The notes under the pieces: model-generated
What the model saw: only the letters and a program-made list of their open reading frames with translations
Databases searched by the model: none
Told to the model about the DNA's origin: nothing
Program-made: the position numbers and the translations under genes
NCBI GenBank assembly: GCA_016212515.1
Contig: JACRFZ010000070.1
Location: forward strand, 1-64,000
Reading direction: 5' to 3'
Length of the DNA: 64,000 nucleotides
Origin: Candidatus Melainabacteria bacterium
GTDB taxonomy: Bacteria > Cyanobacteriota > Vampirovibrionia > Obscuribacterales > Obscuribacteraceae
Shown here: piece by piece, positions 41,920 to 50,478 of the stretch
Position numbering within the stretch: position 1 is the first letter of the stretch
How the letters are laid out: the number at the start of each line of letters is the position of its first letter

Positions 41920-42909
41920 GAAGCGCGTCAGCCCTTCCTTACCGCCTACCAGTAAGGCCAGTTCCGAGAGTATTTGCACGGCGTCTTTCAGCCCGGCAAT
42001 CTGCGTCAGGCGATTGCGGTAGGGCGCAGCTCCGCTTATACCCTTGGTGTAGTTGGTGAGGTGGCGTCTTGATTCATTCACCCCCACCCTTGGTCCTTTG
42101 TAGGCAATCAGACCTGTACAGTGCCAGAAAGCCATGATCAGTCTCTCGATATTGTCCGGCGGCTCATCGAGAATGCCCCGGTCGAGATAGCGTGTAATAG
42201 CTGGAATAAGCCAGGGATTGCCGAGGGTGCCTCTGGCCACGGCGACGCCGTCGCAGCCGGTGATTTCCAGCATGCGCATGGCCGCTTCCGGGCTGAAAAC
42301 ATCGCCGTTACCGAAAACTGGAATTGAAAGAGCGGCCTTCACCAGGGCAATATGCTGCCAGTCGGCATTGCCTGAGTAAAGCTGCTGACGGGTGCGACCA
42401 TGCACGGTGACAAGCGATGCCCCGGCTTCTTCGGCCATTTCGCCGAATTCCACCGCATTGCGGTTCTCGTCGTCCCAGCCCAGGCGAAACTTAACTGTTA
42501 CAGGTACTTTCACCGACTGTTTGACGGTTTTGATAATTTCCCGGGCCAGGTCCGGTTCTTTCATAAGGGCGCAGCCGTCTTTGCCCTTGGTGATCTTCGG
42601 TACCGGGCAGCCCATGTTGATATCCAGGAAGTCGGCACCGCGTTTCTCCGCCAGTTGAGCCGCATGGGCCATGACATCGGGTTCGTGACCGAAAATTTGA
42701 ATACCGATGGGATGCTCGTCGGCGCCCAAATCCATAATGCGTGATTCAGGCTTGGCCAGAAGTGCTCTGGAACTGACCATTTCGGTGGACATCAGGCAGC
42801 CCGGATCGATGCGCCTGACAATGGAACGAAATACCAGGTCGGTGACGCCGGCCATGGGCGGCACATAGACCCGGCTATTCAAGGTAAGACTTCCAATTTG
42901 CACTGGCAC
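41794..42909 (-). CDS. dus: tRNA-dihydrouridine synthase, DusB-like
   Basis: An FMN enzyme that reduces uridines in the tRNA D-loop with NADPH. The 371-residue protein has PPMAGVTDLVFRSIVRR, TEMVSSRAL, LDINMGCPVPKITKGKDGCALM with the catalytic cysteine context, TVKFRLGWDDENRN, VTVHGRTRQQLYSGNADW and FGNGDVFSPEAAM. The family normally ends near residue 325. Here a polar tail of about 40 residues lies across the opposing small membrane gene. The start is GTG at 42909, with a second GTG two codons on. Confidence 0.93.
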   Translation of the reverse strand: MPVQIGSLTLNSRVYVPPMAGVTDLVFRSIVRRIDPGCLMSTEMVSSRALLAKPESRIMDLGADEHPIGIQIFGHEPDVMAHAAQLAEKRGADFLDINMGCPVPKITKGKDGCALMKEPDLAREIIKTVKQSVKVPVTVKFRLGWDDENRNAVEFGEMAEEAGASLVTVHGRTRQQLYSGNADWQHIALVKAALSIPVFGNGDVFSPEAAMRMLEITGCDGVAVARGTLGNPWLIPAITRYLDRGILDEPPDNIERLIMAFWHCTGLIAYKGPRVGVNESRRHLTNYTKGISGAAPYRNRLTQIAGLKDAVQILSELALLVGGKEGLTRFLLAVEQDNLKNGEHPGERNGHGEGGIKTPVDIDAILPVAIP

Positions 42910-43002
42910 AGACGAACCGGCCCCCGGTCAGTTGAGGTTTACAAGATACAAGAATACAACTTTATGGCGCGAGCAGGCTAACGCGCTAAGCTATATGTAA
43001 CT

Positions 43003-43707
43003 ATGGTCGACCTAAATGAAGGGGGATTCTTGTTAGCGGCGTTGCGGAAAACCTTGTTCGGTTTAATTGGCAGTATGGTGGTGCTTTTGCCTCAGGCCTG
43101 CGGGGCTGCCGAGCCCAAGTTCAAAGAGCCGCCGCCCCCTGATCCCAGTCGATTTGTCATATCAGGTCGCATTGTCGACCGCCGGGGCGAGGCCGTCAAA
43201 GACTGTACGGTGCGGCTCTGGGAGCCAAAAGGCAAGGTTTCTCTGGAAACTCGCTGTAAACCTAGCGGTGAGTTTTCCATTCCTCATAATGAATCGGGTG
43301 CCCTCACCCTGGAAGTGCTTCCCCCGGAAACTTCCGGCTACGCTCAGTCTCTGGTGGAGAAATTGCCGGGTAATGAAAGTCGCAAACTTATCGTTCGGCT
43401 GCGCCCCGGTCATCTGGTCACGGGGCGTATCCTCGATTGTGACGGCAAGCGCGGCTTGAAGGGGTTGATCATCAAAGTAGAACCGCTGGATAAGGGCGCG
43501 GATGGTCAGGCTCATCTGCACGGCAGTGGGGGCTGCGAGACCCTCAAGAAGGGAGTATTCTCTTTCAGACTGACGGAAGGAAAGAAGAAAATGCTGATCA
43601 TCAACGAGCTTTATTCTTCCGTGCCCCCAGTCAGCGCCAAGGAGTTTCAGGTGTCGGGCGACACGCATCTTGGTGCCATCGTCCTCAATGCCGCCCACAA
43701 AGACTGA
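43003..43707 (+). CDS. secreted protein with carboxypeptidase-regulatory-like beta domains
   Basis: About 234 residues: a signal peptide (LFGLIGSMVVLLPQACGAAEP), then two beta-sandwich segments of the CarboxypepD_reg type. The first is FVISGRIVDRRGEAVKDCTVRLWEPKGK and the second HLVTGRILDCDGKRGLKGLIIKVEPL, each with the GRxxDxxG start pattern. Such domains are usually carbohydrate- or peptide-binding add-ons. The cysteine in QACG could be a lipoprotein site. Starts at 43003 (ATG) and 43030 (TTG behind GGGGGA) are both possible. The stop lies 19 bases before larC. Confidence 0.72.
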   Translation: MVDLNEGGFLLAALRKTLFGLIGSMVVLLPQACGAAEPKFKEPPPPDPSRFVISGRIVDRRGEAVKDCTVRLWEPKGKVSLETRCKPSGEFSIPHNESGALTLEVLPPETSGYAQSLVEKLPGNESRKLIVRLRPGHLVTGRILDCDGKRGLKGLIIKVEPLDKGADGQAHLHGSGGCETLKKGVFSFRLTEGKKKMLIINELYSSVPPVSAKEFQVSGDTHLGAIVLNAAHKD

Positions 43708-43726
43708 AATTTGCGCGGGAGTTAGC

Positions 43727-45034
43727 ATGAAAATTGCCTATTTCGACTGTAGTTTCGGCGCGGCCGGAGACATGCTGCTCGGAGCCTTCTTGGATGCCGG
43801 TTTCAGCCTGGATGTTTTGCAGGAGGAACTCTCTAAGTTGCACTTGCCCCAGGGAGAGTTTCAACTTTCACTCTCTAAGGTTCACCGCACAAGCCTTTTG
43901 GCATCTTACCTGCAAGTGCAAATAGAACCTGTCAGTCATGATGAAGCTTCGAAGCCTGGGCATGAACATGAACATTTCGGCCAGCCCCATGACCATCATC
44001 ATCATCATCATGAGCACGGGCATACCCATGCAGGGGGCGAGCGGCACCTGAGTGAGATTCTTTCTCTAATAGAAAATTCGACCTTGGCCGCGCCGGTCAA
44101 AACTACCGCCACCCGCATCTTCCAGCGCTTAGGGGAAGCGGAAAGCAAAGTGCACGGAGTGCCGGTTGAAGATATTCACTTTCATGAAGTCGGTGCCACC
44201 GACGCCATTGTGGACATCGTCGGCTTTGCCGTTGCCTTTCACGGGCTCGGTATTGAGAAAGCCTATGTCTCCGCCCTGCCCTTAGGCAGCGGCACGGTCA
44301 AGACCAGTCATGGAATTTTTCCGGTGCCCGGCCCCGCTACCCTCAACCTGCTTGTTGATGCCGGTGCTCCTACAAGGGAGATGACTTTAGGCTATGAATG
44401 TCTTACACCAACCGGTGCAGCGATACTAACCACGGTGGCGGATGCTTTTGCCGTGGTGCCGGCTTTCTCCCGCATCAGTTCTTGCGGCTACGGGGCCGGT
44501 ACCTTGAACCCTGCCAGTCATCCAAATGTTGTACGCATCATGCTTGGTGAAGGCGAAACTACAGATGAAAGTAACGGCCGCAATACTTGCAATTCTGAGA
44601 TTGTGGCCTGTCTGGAGACCAATCTCGACGATTGTTCGCCCCAGGTGCTGGCCTTTGCTGCCGAGGCGCTTCTTAGTAAAGGCGCTCTTGATGTGAGCCT
44701 CACCGCCTGCACCATGAAAAAGGGAAGACCGGGACATTTGCTTACGGTTTTGAGTCGGCCGGAAGAAGCCCAGGCACTGGCAGGGATAATCATGAAAGAA
44801 ACCACGGCTCTGGGTGTACGTTCCTTTCTTTGCGAGAGACTTACCCTCGATAGAGATTTTGTTTCAGTAAACGTTATGGGCGAGAAAATCAAAGTGAAAG
44901 TAGCTCGCGACAAGATGGGCAAGCTCATCAACGTGCAACCCGAATTCGATGACTGTAAGCGCCTTTCACTTGCAAGCGGCATGGCCCTGAAAGAAGTCAT
45001 CGCCGAATGTTTGAGGCAGTGCGCTCTTTCGTAG
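43727..45034 (+). CDS. larC: nickel-pincer cofactor cyclometallase LarC
   Basis: LarC inserts nickel into the pyridinium dithiocarboxylate precursor to make the nickel-pincer nucleotide cofactor of lactate racemase and related enzymes. The 435-residue protein begins MKIAYFDCSFGAAGDMLLGAF. Residues about 75-110 are a histidine-rich loop (HDHHHHHHEHGHTHAGG) expected to hold nickel. It continues with VEDIHFHEVGATDAIVDIVG, LPLGSGTVKTSHGIFPVPGPA and VACLETNLDDCSPQ. It is one continuous frame, unlike Lactobacillus plantarum, where a programmed frameshift joins two halves. LarB, LarE and LarA are not in this window. ATG 43727 has GGGAG upstream. Confidence 0.92.
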   Translation: MKIAYFDCSFGAAGDMLLGAFLDAGFSLDVLQEELSKLHLPQGEFQLSLSKVHRTSLLASYLQVQIEPVSHDEASKPGHEHEHFGQPHDHHHHHHEHGHTHAGGERHLSEILSLIENSTLAAPVKTTATRIFQRLGEAESKVHGVPVEDIHFHEVGATDAIVDIVGFAVAFHGLGIEKAYVSALPLGSGTVKTSHGIFPVPGPATLNLLVDAGAPTREMTLGYECLTPTGAAILTTVADAFAVVPAFSRISSCGYGAGTLNPASHPNVVRIMLGEGETTDESNGRNTCNSEIVACLETNLDDCSPQVLAFAAEALLSKGALDVSLTACTMKKGRPGHLLTVLSRPEEAQALAGIIMKETTALGVRSFLCERLTLDRDFVSVNVMGEKIKVKVARDKMGKLINVQPEFDDCKRLSLASGMALKEVIAECLRQCALS

Positions 45035-45248
45035 AGGAGTTGGACTCGGCAAGAGTGACCGCAAGAGGTTCTAGCGCTTGTGCCATGTAGTTCATTCAGC
45101 GCATATATTTTGGGCTTCTATTTCGGCAATCTCGTCACATACGTGAAAGTGACAGCATGTATGAGTGATCAAACCAATCCTCTGCGAACCTCTAGATCGT
45201 TCAAGTATTTGGCTTCCCTGTAATCACCAAGATTGGATATAGTCACTT

Positions 45249-45689
45249 CTACCAGGACATCCGGTGCCTTTCCTGTAGCCGTCTTTGAGCTTGGTGGAAC
45301 ATTAGCATAATTGCAAGTTCAGATTTACAAGCTTGTTCCATTTTTTGAGGAGGGAGCCTACTTGGTCCTTTCTCAATGACATACTTATCAGAAGCACGAT
45401 AATATTCATTTCCATAAGGACGAGGTTGCTCACGAAAATAAATGGTCTTGGGCTGGTTGTCCTTGTCTCTCGTAACAGATACTTGAGGAAAATAATTACT
45501 TTTCCCTGACTCTCGTTGCATTGCACCGACAACTTCATTTAAAGGTGTAAGGAGATGGTCTCCGCAGACTTTCAGCAAATTTAAACGTTCTTGGGCGTGA
45601 TTGTGAGACAGCAGATCATTACTACTTAGTCCTCTTGTTGCTAGCGTTAATATTTCTGCCGCTGCTTTGTTTACCTCTTTATCTGACAT
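45249..45689 (-). CDS. hypothetical protein in decayed island
   Basis: A 146-residue frame with a good start (AGGAG nine bases before the ATG at 45689). The protein is soluble and lower in GC than its neighbours, and I recognise no domain. Near its 3' end another frame (45169 to about 45300) reads KAPDVLVEVTISNLGDYREA and onward, more protein-like than the terminal residues of this frame (QERHRMSW). A frameshift near 45290 is therefore possible. It shares the region between larC and the TPR gene with an integrase remnant, so it is probably cargo of a decayed mobile element. Confidence 0.5.
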   Translation of the reverse strand: MSDKEVNKAAAEILTLATRGLSSNDLLSHNHAQERLNLLKVCGDHLLTPLNEVVGAMQRESGKSNYFPQVSVTRDKDNQPKTIYFREQPRPYGNEYYRASDKYVIEKGPSRLPPQKMEQACKSELAIMLMFHQAQRRLQERHRMSW

Positions 45690-45859
45690 ATCTCACTTCT
45701 CCTGCATGCTCAAGGCACTGCTTCTCATCGGGGGGCATTTGATTGCTGAAAGCAACCATTCGTGAATGTGAGTCCATGATGCCGTCCTTTTTGTGTCAAA
45801 TCTATATCGATATCAAATCCTCATTGCCGCTAGAAGGAAATGTTGCAGTTTGAGGGTTA

Positions 45860-46330
45860 CTTTGTCAGACATTCGTACAGACACCCTCAAATCTGGCTAC
45901 AAGATCTATAAGCCGCCGACTGGTATGAGCAACTGCTGACTTCGTTTAATGGTTTGTCTCCGTCGAGCGGCAAGGAGAGTGTTTTTGTGTCGACAGCTCC
46001 GAGATGTTCGAGAAAAGCATCAGTGATCGACACAGGTCCACTTGCGCCGCCTGGCTTCGCCACAGCGCAGACCGGTGAGAAGGAGAAGTAGTAGATAGTC
46101 GCGAGATACGTCGCGGGGAAGGGAGCTGACCGGCAGGTATCATTCTTTAAGCTTGTGGTCGGGAATTATGCCTCGGCGCGGATGGATGCGGTGCCCGGAG
46201 CGATTGCGGGACAGTCTCGAGATAGGATTGTCTTTGAGAAGGCTGGCGTCATCATTACGGAATCTGTCGGCAGCTAAACTCCAGCTTTTGGACCGGCGGA
46301 TCCCAGTATTCAAAAAATGTCCGGCAACGG
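45860..46330 (-). pseudogene. tyrosine recombinase (phage integrase) remnant
   Basis: Read on the minus strand, one frame gives DNPISRLSRNRSGHRIHPRR, IIPDHKLKE, a TGA at 46142-46140, YLPVSSLPRDVSR, then DYLLLLLLTGLRCGEARRRK and WTCVD before another TGA at 46022-46020. TGLRxGE is the box holding the first catalytic arginine of phage-type integrases, and its surroundings fit the family. The first TGA falls where relatives have tryptophan. Downstream, fragments in the other two frames (DTKTLSLP, RRLIDLVARFE) look like the continuation. The later His-x-x-Arg and Tyr boxes are not found. The gene is dead through stops, frameshifts and 3' truncation. This fills most of the 685-base gap 45690-46374. 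Confidence 0.75.
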
Positions 46331-46374
46331 GAAGACTCCCATTCTAGGCGAAGGTAATTTAGCGCTGGAATTTC

Positions 46375-47292
46375 TTACATGCGGGCTCTGATTTTCTTGG
46401 CCCGAGCCATTTCCTGGGCTGCTTCGTTCTTCATGCCCAGCTTCTCGTAGGCGGCGGCCAATAGCTCGGCAGTGGAGGGGGCGGCGTCTTCGTCGAGCTT
46501 CAGAGATTTACTCAGGTCGGCCACACATTCTTTGTACTTACCAATTTTGAAGTAGAGCCTTCCTCTCTTTTCCAGGGCAAATTCATTGTTGGCATTGAGT
46601 GCTAGCAGGCTCGTGTAGTCTGCGATGGCCTGCGGATATTTACCCAGGCGCTCACAGAGCCGGGCCCGGTTGGTGAGATCTCCCTCTCCCGGTTTTGTGG
46701 ACAGTTTGCAGGCTATATTCCATTCATCCAGAGCCTCTTTATCCTTTTTCATGGCTTCCAGGTTGAGTGCCTTCAACGTGTGAGGGTAGGCTAGATTGGC
46801 AATTTTGTACTGTTTCATGGCAAAGTCCATCTCCTGGGCTGCCTTTTCGTGTTCGCCACGGCTCTGGTAGATGCGACAGAGGACAAAAGATGTGAGACCG
46901 TTGTCTTTGCCCAATTTGCGACTGGTAAGGCAGTCTTTCATGGCCGCATCTTCCTGGTTGTCGTTGAGCAGGGCTGCGGCCCTGAAGTTATACACGGATG
47001 GGTACTTCTTAGCTTGTGGATCGTTAGCGACGATGCGATTGAGATCTTCCAGTCTGCCGTGTTTGTGCGCTCTCTCCTTAACTTCGATGCTTTCGTAGAG
47101 AAGTGGAACGCTGTTCATGTTTTGCGAAAGTATGCGGTCATAGAGTTTGACGGCGTCGCTGGAGCGCCCCTGGCTATCGAGCTTACGTGCCAGGCTGAGC
47201 ATCTTGGTGGTGTCGGGAACCTGGGCCCAGGCTCGGCAGATGGCTAGGAGCATTAGGAGGCTCGTAAATTTGACTATGCTTTGACCTTTCAT
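46375..47292 (-). CDS. secreted TPR-repeat protein
   Basis: A 305-residue protein with a signal peptide (FTSLLMLLAICRAWA). At least five TPR-like units are visible, for example SDAVKLYDRILSQNMNSVPL, YKIANLAYPHTLKALNLEAM, YPQAIADYTSLLALNANNEF and KYKECVADLSKSLKLDEDAA. TPR proteins of this kind scaffold periplasmic complexes. The ATG overlaps the stop of the VWA-domain gene as ATGA, so the two are co-translated, and a VWA-TPR pairing recalls the BatA/BatB-type arrangement. The partner is unknown. Confidence 0.8.
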   Translation of the reverse strand: MKGQSIVKFTSLLMLLAICRAWAQVPDTTKMLSLARKLDSQGRSSDAVKLYDRILSQNMNSVPLLYESIEVKERAHKHGRLEDLNRIVANDPQAKKYPSVYNFRAAALLNDNQEDAAMKDCLTSRKLGKDNGLTSFVLCRIYQSRGEHEKAAQEMDFAMKQYKIANLAYPHTLKALNLEAMKKDKEALDEWNIACKLSTKPGEGDLTNRARLCERLGKYPQAIADYTSLLALNANNEFALEKRGRLYFKIGKYKECVADLSKSLKLDEDAAPSTAELLAAAYEKLGMKNEAAQEMARAKKIRARM

Positions 47293-48689
47293 TTGTAGAC
47301 CTTGTTGGCATTGCGCTTCAGAACCGACTCTCTTTCATTTACCTCAAGGGGTTGAGCAACTGCCGGAGCGCCGCTGCCGGCCGGTGTACCGGTAGGATGA
47401 GCTTTGACGACGGGTACTGGTGTCTGTGGTTTTTGACCGGCACCGCTGCCGGTGCCTACCGGAGTGCCGGCAGGAGTACCTGTAGGGTGGGCTTTTACCG
47501 GTTCTTGTTTTTTGACCGGTTGCGTTCGACTTACTTGGTCTTTGCCATCGGTTTTTTCTGGAGACTTTCCATCATAGGTATAAATGTGGGCTGAAAGTGC
47601 TTCCTTCGCTTTGTTGACCCCGGCACCGGCACCAGTGATGGTATCTTCTTGCGGCACGGCCCTCGATAGAGTATTGGTCCAGCCGTCTTTGTGGGCGGTT
47701 TCCAGGGGCACGACTGAGACTACATCCTGGGCGGCACCCTGTTTCACCAATTCCGTATCCAATTCTTTCAGATACTTTTCCGGCGCGCCTACTTCGATAA
47801 AGACGATGGAAAGTAACTTCGGTTGTTTTAAGCTATTGACGCGGTTTATGATTGACTTCTTGAGGGCTTCGGCATCGGTCGGTCTGCCATCGGATATGAT
47901 GGCAATGAGGGCGGCTTTGCCACCCTCTAGGGAACGTCTCACGATCTGAAAAGCCTCATCCAGAGCCGGTGCCATATTGGTTTCACCATCGGGCGAAGTG
48001 CTCTCGAATACTGAAGGTAACTTTGCCGGGGAGCAATTGGCGTAGGAACGGGGCTGCGAATCGAAGGTGATGATGCTTATCTCCTTCTGCAATAGACCGT
48101 TTTCAGCCCGGTAGATGTCCTCCAGGTGTTGCTTGCACCATTGCCAGCGGCTGGTGCCGCCCGGGCAATCTTTTGTATCCATGGAAGCCGATTTGTCTAT
48201 GACCATGACCAGACTGCGCTCGTGCAGAATCTGTGCCGGGGTTTTCTTGGCCGCAGCGGCGGGTGAAGGGGCTTGTGCCGGTGCCGCCGCTCTCAAGTCG
48301 ATCATACAGAGATACTTCTTGCCGCTTCTCATGACTATAAGCGCGGCATAGGGTTTTCTTGCTGCTCTGGATAGGATCTTATCGCCGTTTGCCAGACCGG
48401 CCTTCCAGGCCAGTGAATCGGGCTGCACGTAAGTTACCGTTTCGGGAGGATTGGGGGCGTCTGTAGCGTAACCAAGAGCGTTCACTTTTGGTCTTAAGAT
48501 GAGGCTTTCGCCGACTCTCCCCTCAAGGCGCTTGGGCTTCGGCAGTGCATCGAGGCTGGGAATTTGCGGCAAGAGCTTGATTGGCTCTTGCTTGCCATGG
48601 CCGGGGGTGCCCTTCACATAGTCGGTTGGAAAGGCGCTGATTGCCAGGGTTAGAGCCAGTGCTTTGCTAAGAAGCCGGGGCGGTAGCAT
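47289..48689 (-). CDS. secreted VWA-domain protein with PDZ-like segment and repeats
   Basis: A 466-residue protein with a signal peptide (ALALTLAISAFPTDYVKG). A PDZ-like piece near residues 70-130 (VTYVQPDSLAWKAGLANGDKIL) precedes a von Willebrand A domain with the metal-ion site DKSAS (about residue 165), SPDGETNMAPALDEA and ISDGRPTDAEALK. The C-terminal 90 residues are low-complexity with the unit VKAHPTGTPAG occurring twice. VWA domains mediate protein-protein contact via a divalent metal. It is coupled to the downstream TPR gene by ATGA. Confidence 0.83.
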   Translation of the reverse strand: MLPPRLLSKALALTLAISAFPTDYVKGTPGHGKQEPIKLLPQIPSLDALPKPKRLEGRVGESLILRPKVNALGYATDAPNPPETVTYVQPDSLAWKAGLANGDKILSRAARKPYAALIVMRSGKKYLCMIDLRAAAPAQAPSPAAAAKKTPAQILHERSLVMVIDKSASMDTKDCPGGTSRWQWCKQHLEDIYRAENGLLQKEISIITFDSQPRSYANCSPAKLPSVFESTSPDGETNMAPALDEAFQIVRRSLEGGKAALIAIISDGRPTDAEALKKSIINRVNSLKQPKLLSIVFIEVGAPEKYLKELDTELVKQGAAQDVVSVVPLETAHKDGWTNTLSRAVPQEDTITGAGAGVNKAKEALSAHIYTYDGKSPEKTDGKDQVSRTQPVKKQEPVKAHPTGTPAGTPVGTGSGAGQKPQTPVPVVKAHPTGTPAGSGAPAVAQPLEVNERESVLKRNANKVYK

Positions 48690-48861
48690 ATTGTTTCCTT
48701 AAATTCTCGGCAATAGCAGCTATGCTAATTACCGGCATGATAGCTGCCGCGGATTATAACTGACAACGTGCTCCAACATTCCGGCAAACTTTGATCAAAA
48801 TTGTGCTTCCTTTGGTTACTATTGCTCTTTGCACAGGGGTGTCCCGGAGGGAAGTCAAGTC

Positions 48862-49083
48862 ATGTCCAAGCTTAAAGATCTTGTAGACGATAAATTGCAG
48901 AAGTTTTTTGCTCCACCTACTTTCGTGGTGCAAGACATCGTACCTGCCGACGATGTTTCCAAGTCTATTATTGAGCACCAAAAGTATCGCTACCAGCTAG
49001 CCAGCCTTACTCCTCTAGCTGTGGGTCCTCACGGCGGACGCATACTTCTGATTTACAGCTACACCGGCGGTCCTGTGGGCTAG
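48862..49083 (+). CDS. small conserved-looking protein, unknown
   Basis: A 73-residue protein starting at the ATG at 48862, eleven bases past GGAGG; an earlier in-frame ATG at 48829 is less likely. It begins with an amphipathic helix (KLKDLVDDKLQKFF) followed by mostly beta residues, ending GGRILLIYSYTGGPVG. There is no signal peptide or cysteine. I recognise no family. It is followed 13 bases later by the SanA-like gene and may head that rightward cluster. Confidence 0.55.
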   Translation: MSKLKDLVDDKLQKFFAPPTFVVQDIVPADDVSKSIIEHQKYRYQLASLTPLAVGPHGGRILLIYSYTGGPVG

Positions 49084-49096
49084 GCCCGGCGAGCCC

Positions 49097-49744
49097 TTGA
49101 TTTTGAAATGGCTGAATAGAAAAGTAGCAGTCCTCTGGTTCAAGGCTGCCTCGGCTCTGATCATTTTCCTGCTTCTTGCTGTTTTTGTTATCTACCAGAT
49201 GGTGGAAGGCGAGACCCGGGATATTTTCAGCCAGGTGGGCGACGTGCCGCCCATGCCCTGCGCAATTGTTTTTGGCGCAGGCATTGCTTCGCCGGAAGTG
49301 CGCGATCGCGTGCAGACTGCTGTGGCTCTCTATAAGGAAGGCAAAGTCAAGAAACTGCTCATGACCGGTGACAATGGTCATGTAGATTACAATGAGCCGC
49401 TTGCCATGCGGCAGGAAGCCCTTGAACTGGGTGTGCCTGCCGCCGATGTGGTTTGCGACTATGCCGGTTTTCGCACCTATGACAGTCTTTACCGGGCCAG
49501 GGACATTTTCAAGGTGGAAAAAGCCGTGCTGGTGACCCAGCGTTATCACCTGCCCAGAGCCATGTATCTGGCTCGTCGCCTTGGACTTACCGTGGTGGGT
49601 ATTGGGGCCGGGCGAGATTCCTATGGTTCTATTCAAACCTGGTACGACCTGCGCGAGATAGGCGCGGCACAGGCGGCCTGGCTGGACACCACCCTTGGTC
49701 GTAAACCCAAGTATCTGGGTAAGGTGGAACCTATTTTCCCTTGA
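49097..49744 (+). CDS. SanA/ElyC/YdcF-family (DUF218) membrane protein
   Basis: A 215-residue protein with one N-terminal membrane segment (ALIIFLLLAVFVIYQMV) and a DUF218 domain: AIVFGAGI, ALYKEGKVKKLLMTGDNG, RTYDSLYRARDIF and VTQRYHLPRAMYLARRLGL. SanA and ElyC affect envelope barrier integrity and peptidoglycan-lipid carrier use in other bacteria. It starts at a TTG (49097), with another TTG two codons on. It is the first of a tightly spaced rightward set that includes AIM24, M48 and TPR genes. Confidence 0.87.
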   Translation: MILKWLNRKVAVLWFKAASALIIFLLLAVFVIYQMVEGETRDIFSQVGDVPPMPCAIVFGAGIASPEVRDRVQTAVALYKEGKVKKLLMTGDNGHVDYNEPLAMRQEALELGVPAADVVCDYAGFRTYDSLYRARDIFKVEKAVLVTQRYHLPRAMYLARRLGLTVVGIGAGRDSYGSIQTWYDLREIGAAQAAWLDTTLGRKPKYLGKVEPIFP

Positions 49745-49790
49745 GTAACTGCTAAAATCTCTTGATTCCTCCAAAATAAGGCTGAGTGAT

Positions 49791-50477
49791 ATGGACTACG
49801 AACTGCTACACGAGGGATCCAATGCCGTTTTGAAAGTGAATCTGCAACGAGGCGAGCAGATTAAAGCTGAAGCCGGTGCCATGGTGGCCAAGACCGGACA
49901 TCTGGTAATCGAAGGCAAGCTCTGGGGTGGTATGGTCAGTGCTCTCAAGCGCAGTGTTCTGGGCGGCGAGACCCTTTTCTTTCAGGAAGTGACTGCCCAG
50001 GAGGGTCCTGGAGAAGTTCTTTTGGCTCCATCGCCCCCCGGTGATGTGAAGGTGATTCATATTAGCGGTGGTCAAGACTACTATGTGAAAAATGGGTGTT
50101 TGCTGGCCGCCATGGATCAAATTGAGATGGATACAAAGGCTCAGCGCCTTTCCGCCGGAGCATTTTCCGGCGCCGGACTATTCGTGTTGCACTTGAAAGG
50201 TAATGGTGGTTTTGCCGTCAGTGCTTTTGGCGCCATTATGGAAATCAATGTGCCGCCCGGCGAGGAGTACATGGTAGACAACGGCCATTTGGTGGCGTGG
50301 AGCGGCGATACTTCTTATCGCATCGTCAAAGCCGGCAAGAACTGGATGTCCAGTATCACCAGCGGTGAAGGGCTCGGCTGTATGTTTACCGGTCCCGGTC
50401 GGGTTTATGTGCAAACCCGCAACCCGGAAGCCTTTGGTGCCTGGGTGAGACGTTTTGTACCGGCCACCGGCGGCTAA
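49791..50477 (+). CDS. AIM24-family protein
   Basis: A 228-residue protein of the AIM24 (TIGR00266) family, a beta-rich fold with tandem pseudo-repeats. It has LKVNLQRGEQIKAEAGAMVAKTG, LGGETLFFQEVTAQEGPGEVLLAP, YYVKNGCLLAA, FSGAGLFVLHLKGNGGFAVSAFG and GPGRVYVQTRNPEAF, all characteristic. The biochemical function of bacterial AIM24 is unknown; yeast AIM24 affects mitochondrial inner-membrane organisation. Its stop is one base before the ATG of the M48 protease, so they are coupled. Confidence 0.92.
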   Translation: MDYELLHEGSNAVLKVNLQRGEQIKAEAGAMVAKTGHLVIEGKLWGGMVSALKRSVLGGETLFFQEVTAQEGPGEVLLAPSPPGDVKVIHISGGQDYYVKNGCLLAAMDQIEMDTKAQRLSAGAFSGAGLFVLHLKGNGGFAVSAFGAIMEINVPPGEEYMVDNGHLVAWSGDTSYRIVKAGKNWMSSITSGEGLGCMFTGPGRVYVQTRNPEAFGAWVRRFVPATGG

Positions 50478-50478
50478 C

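Noticed and set aside
43990..44040. His-rich tract in larC as a vector tag or artefact
   Set aside because: LarC proteins naturally carry such histidine loops, and the surrounding frame is native and continuous.
45302..45538. 78-residue leftward frame inside the island
   Set aside because: It lies in another frame of the 146-residue gene and has no independent start signal.
46153..46347. 64-residue forward frame in the larC-TPR gap
   Set aside because: It is the opposite strand of the integrase remnant, is Arg/Leu-rich and has no binding site or family signal.
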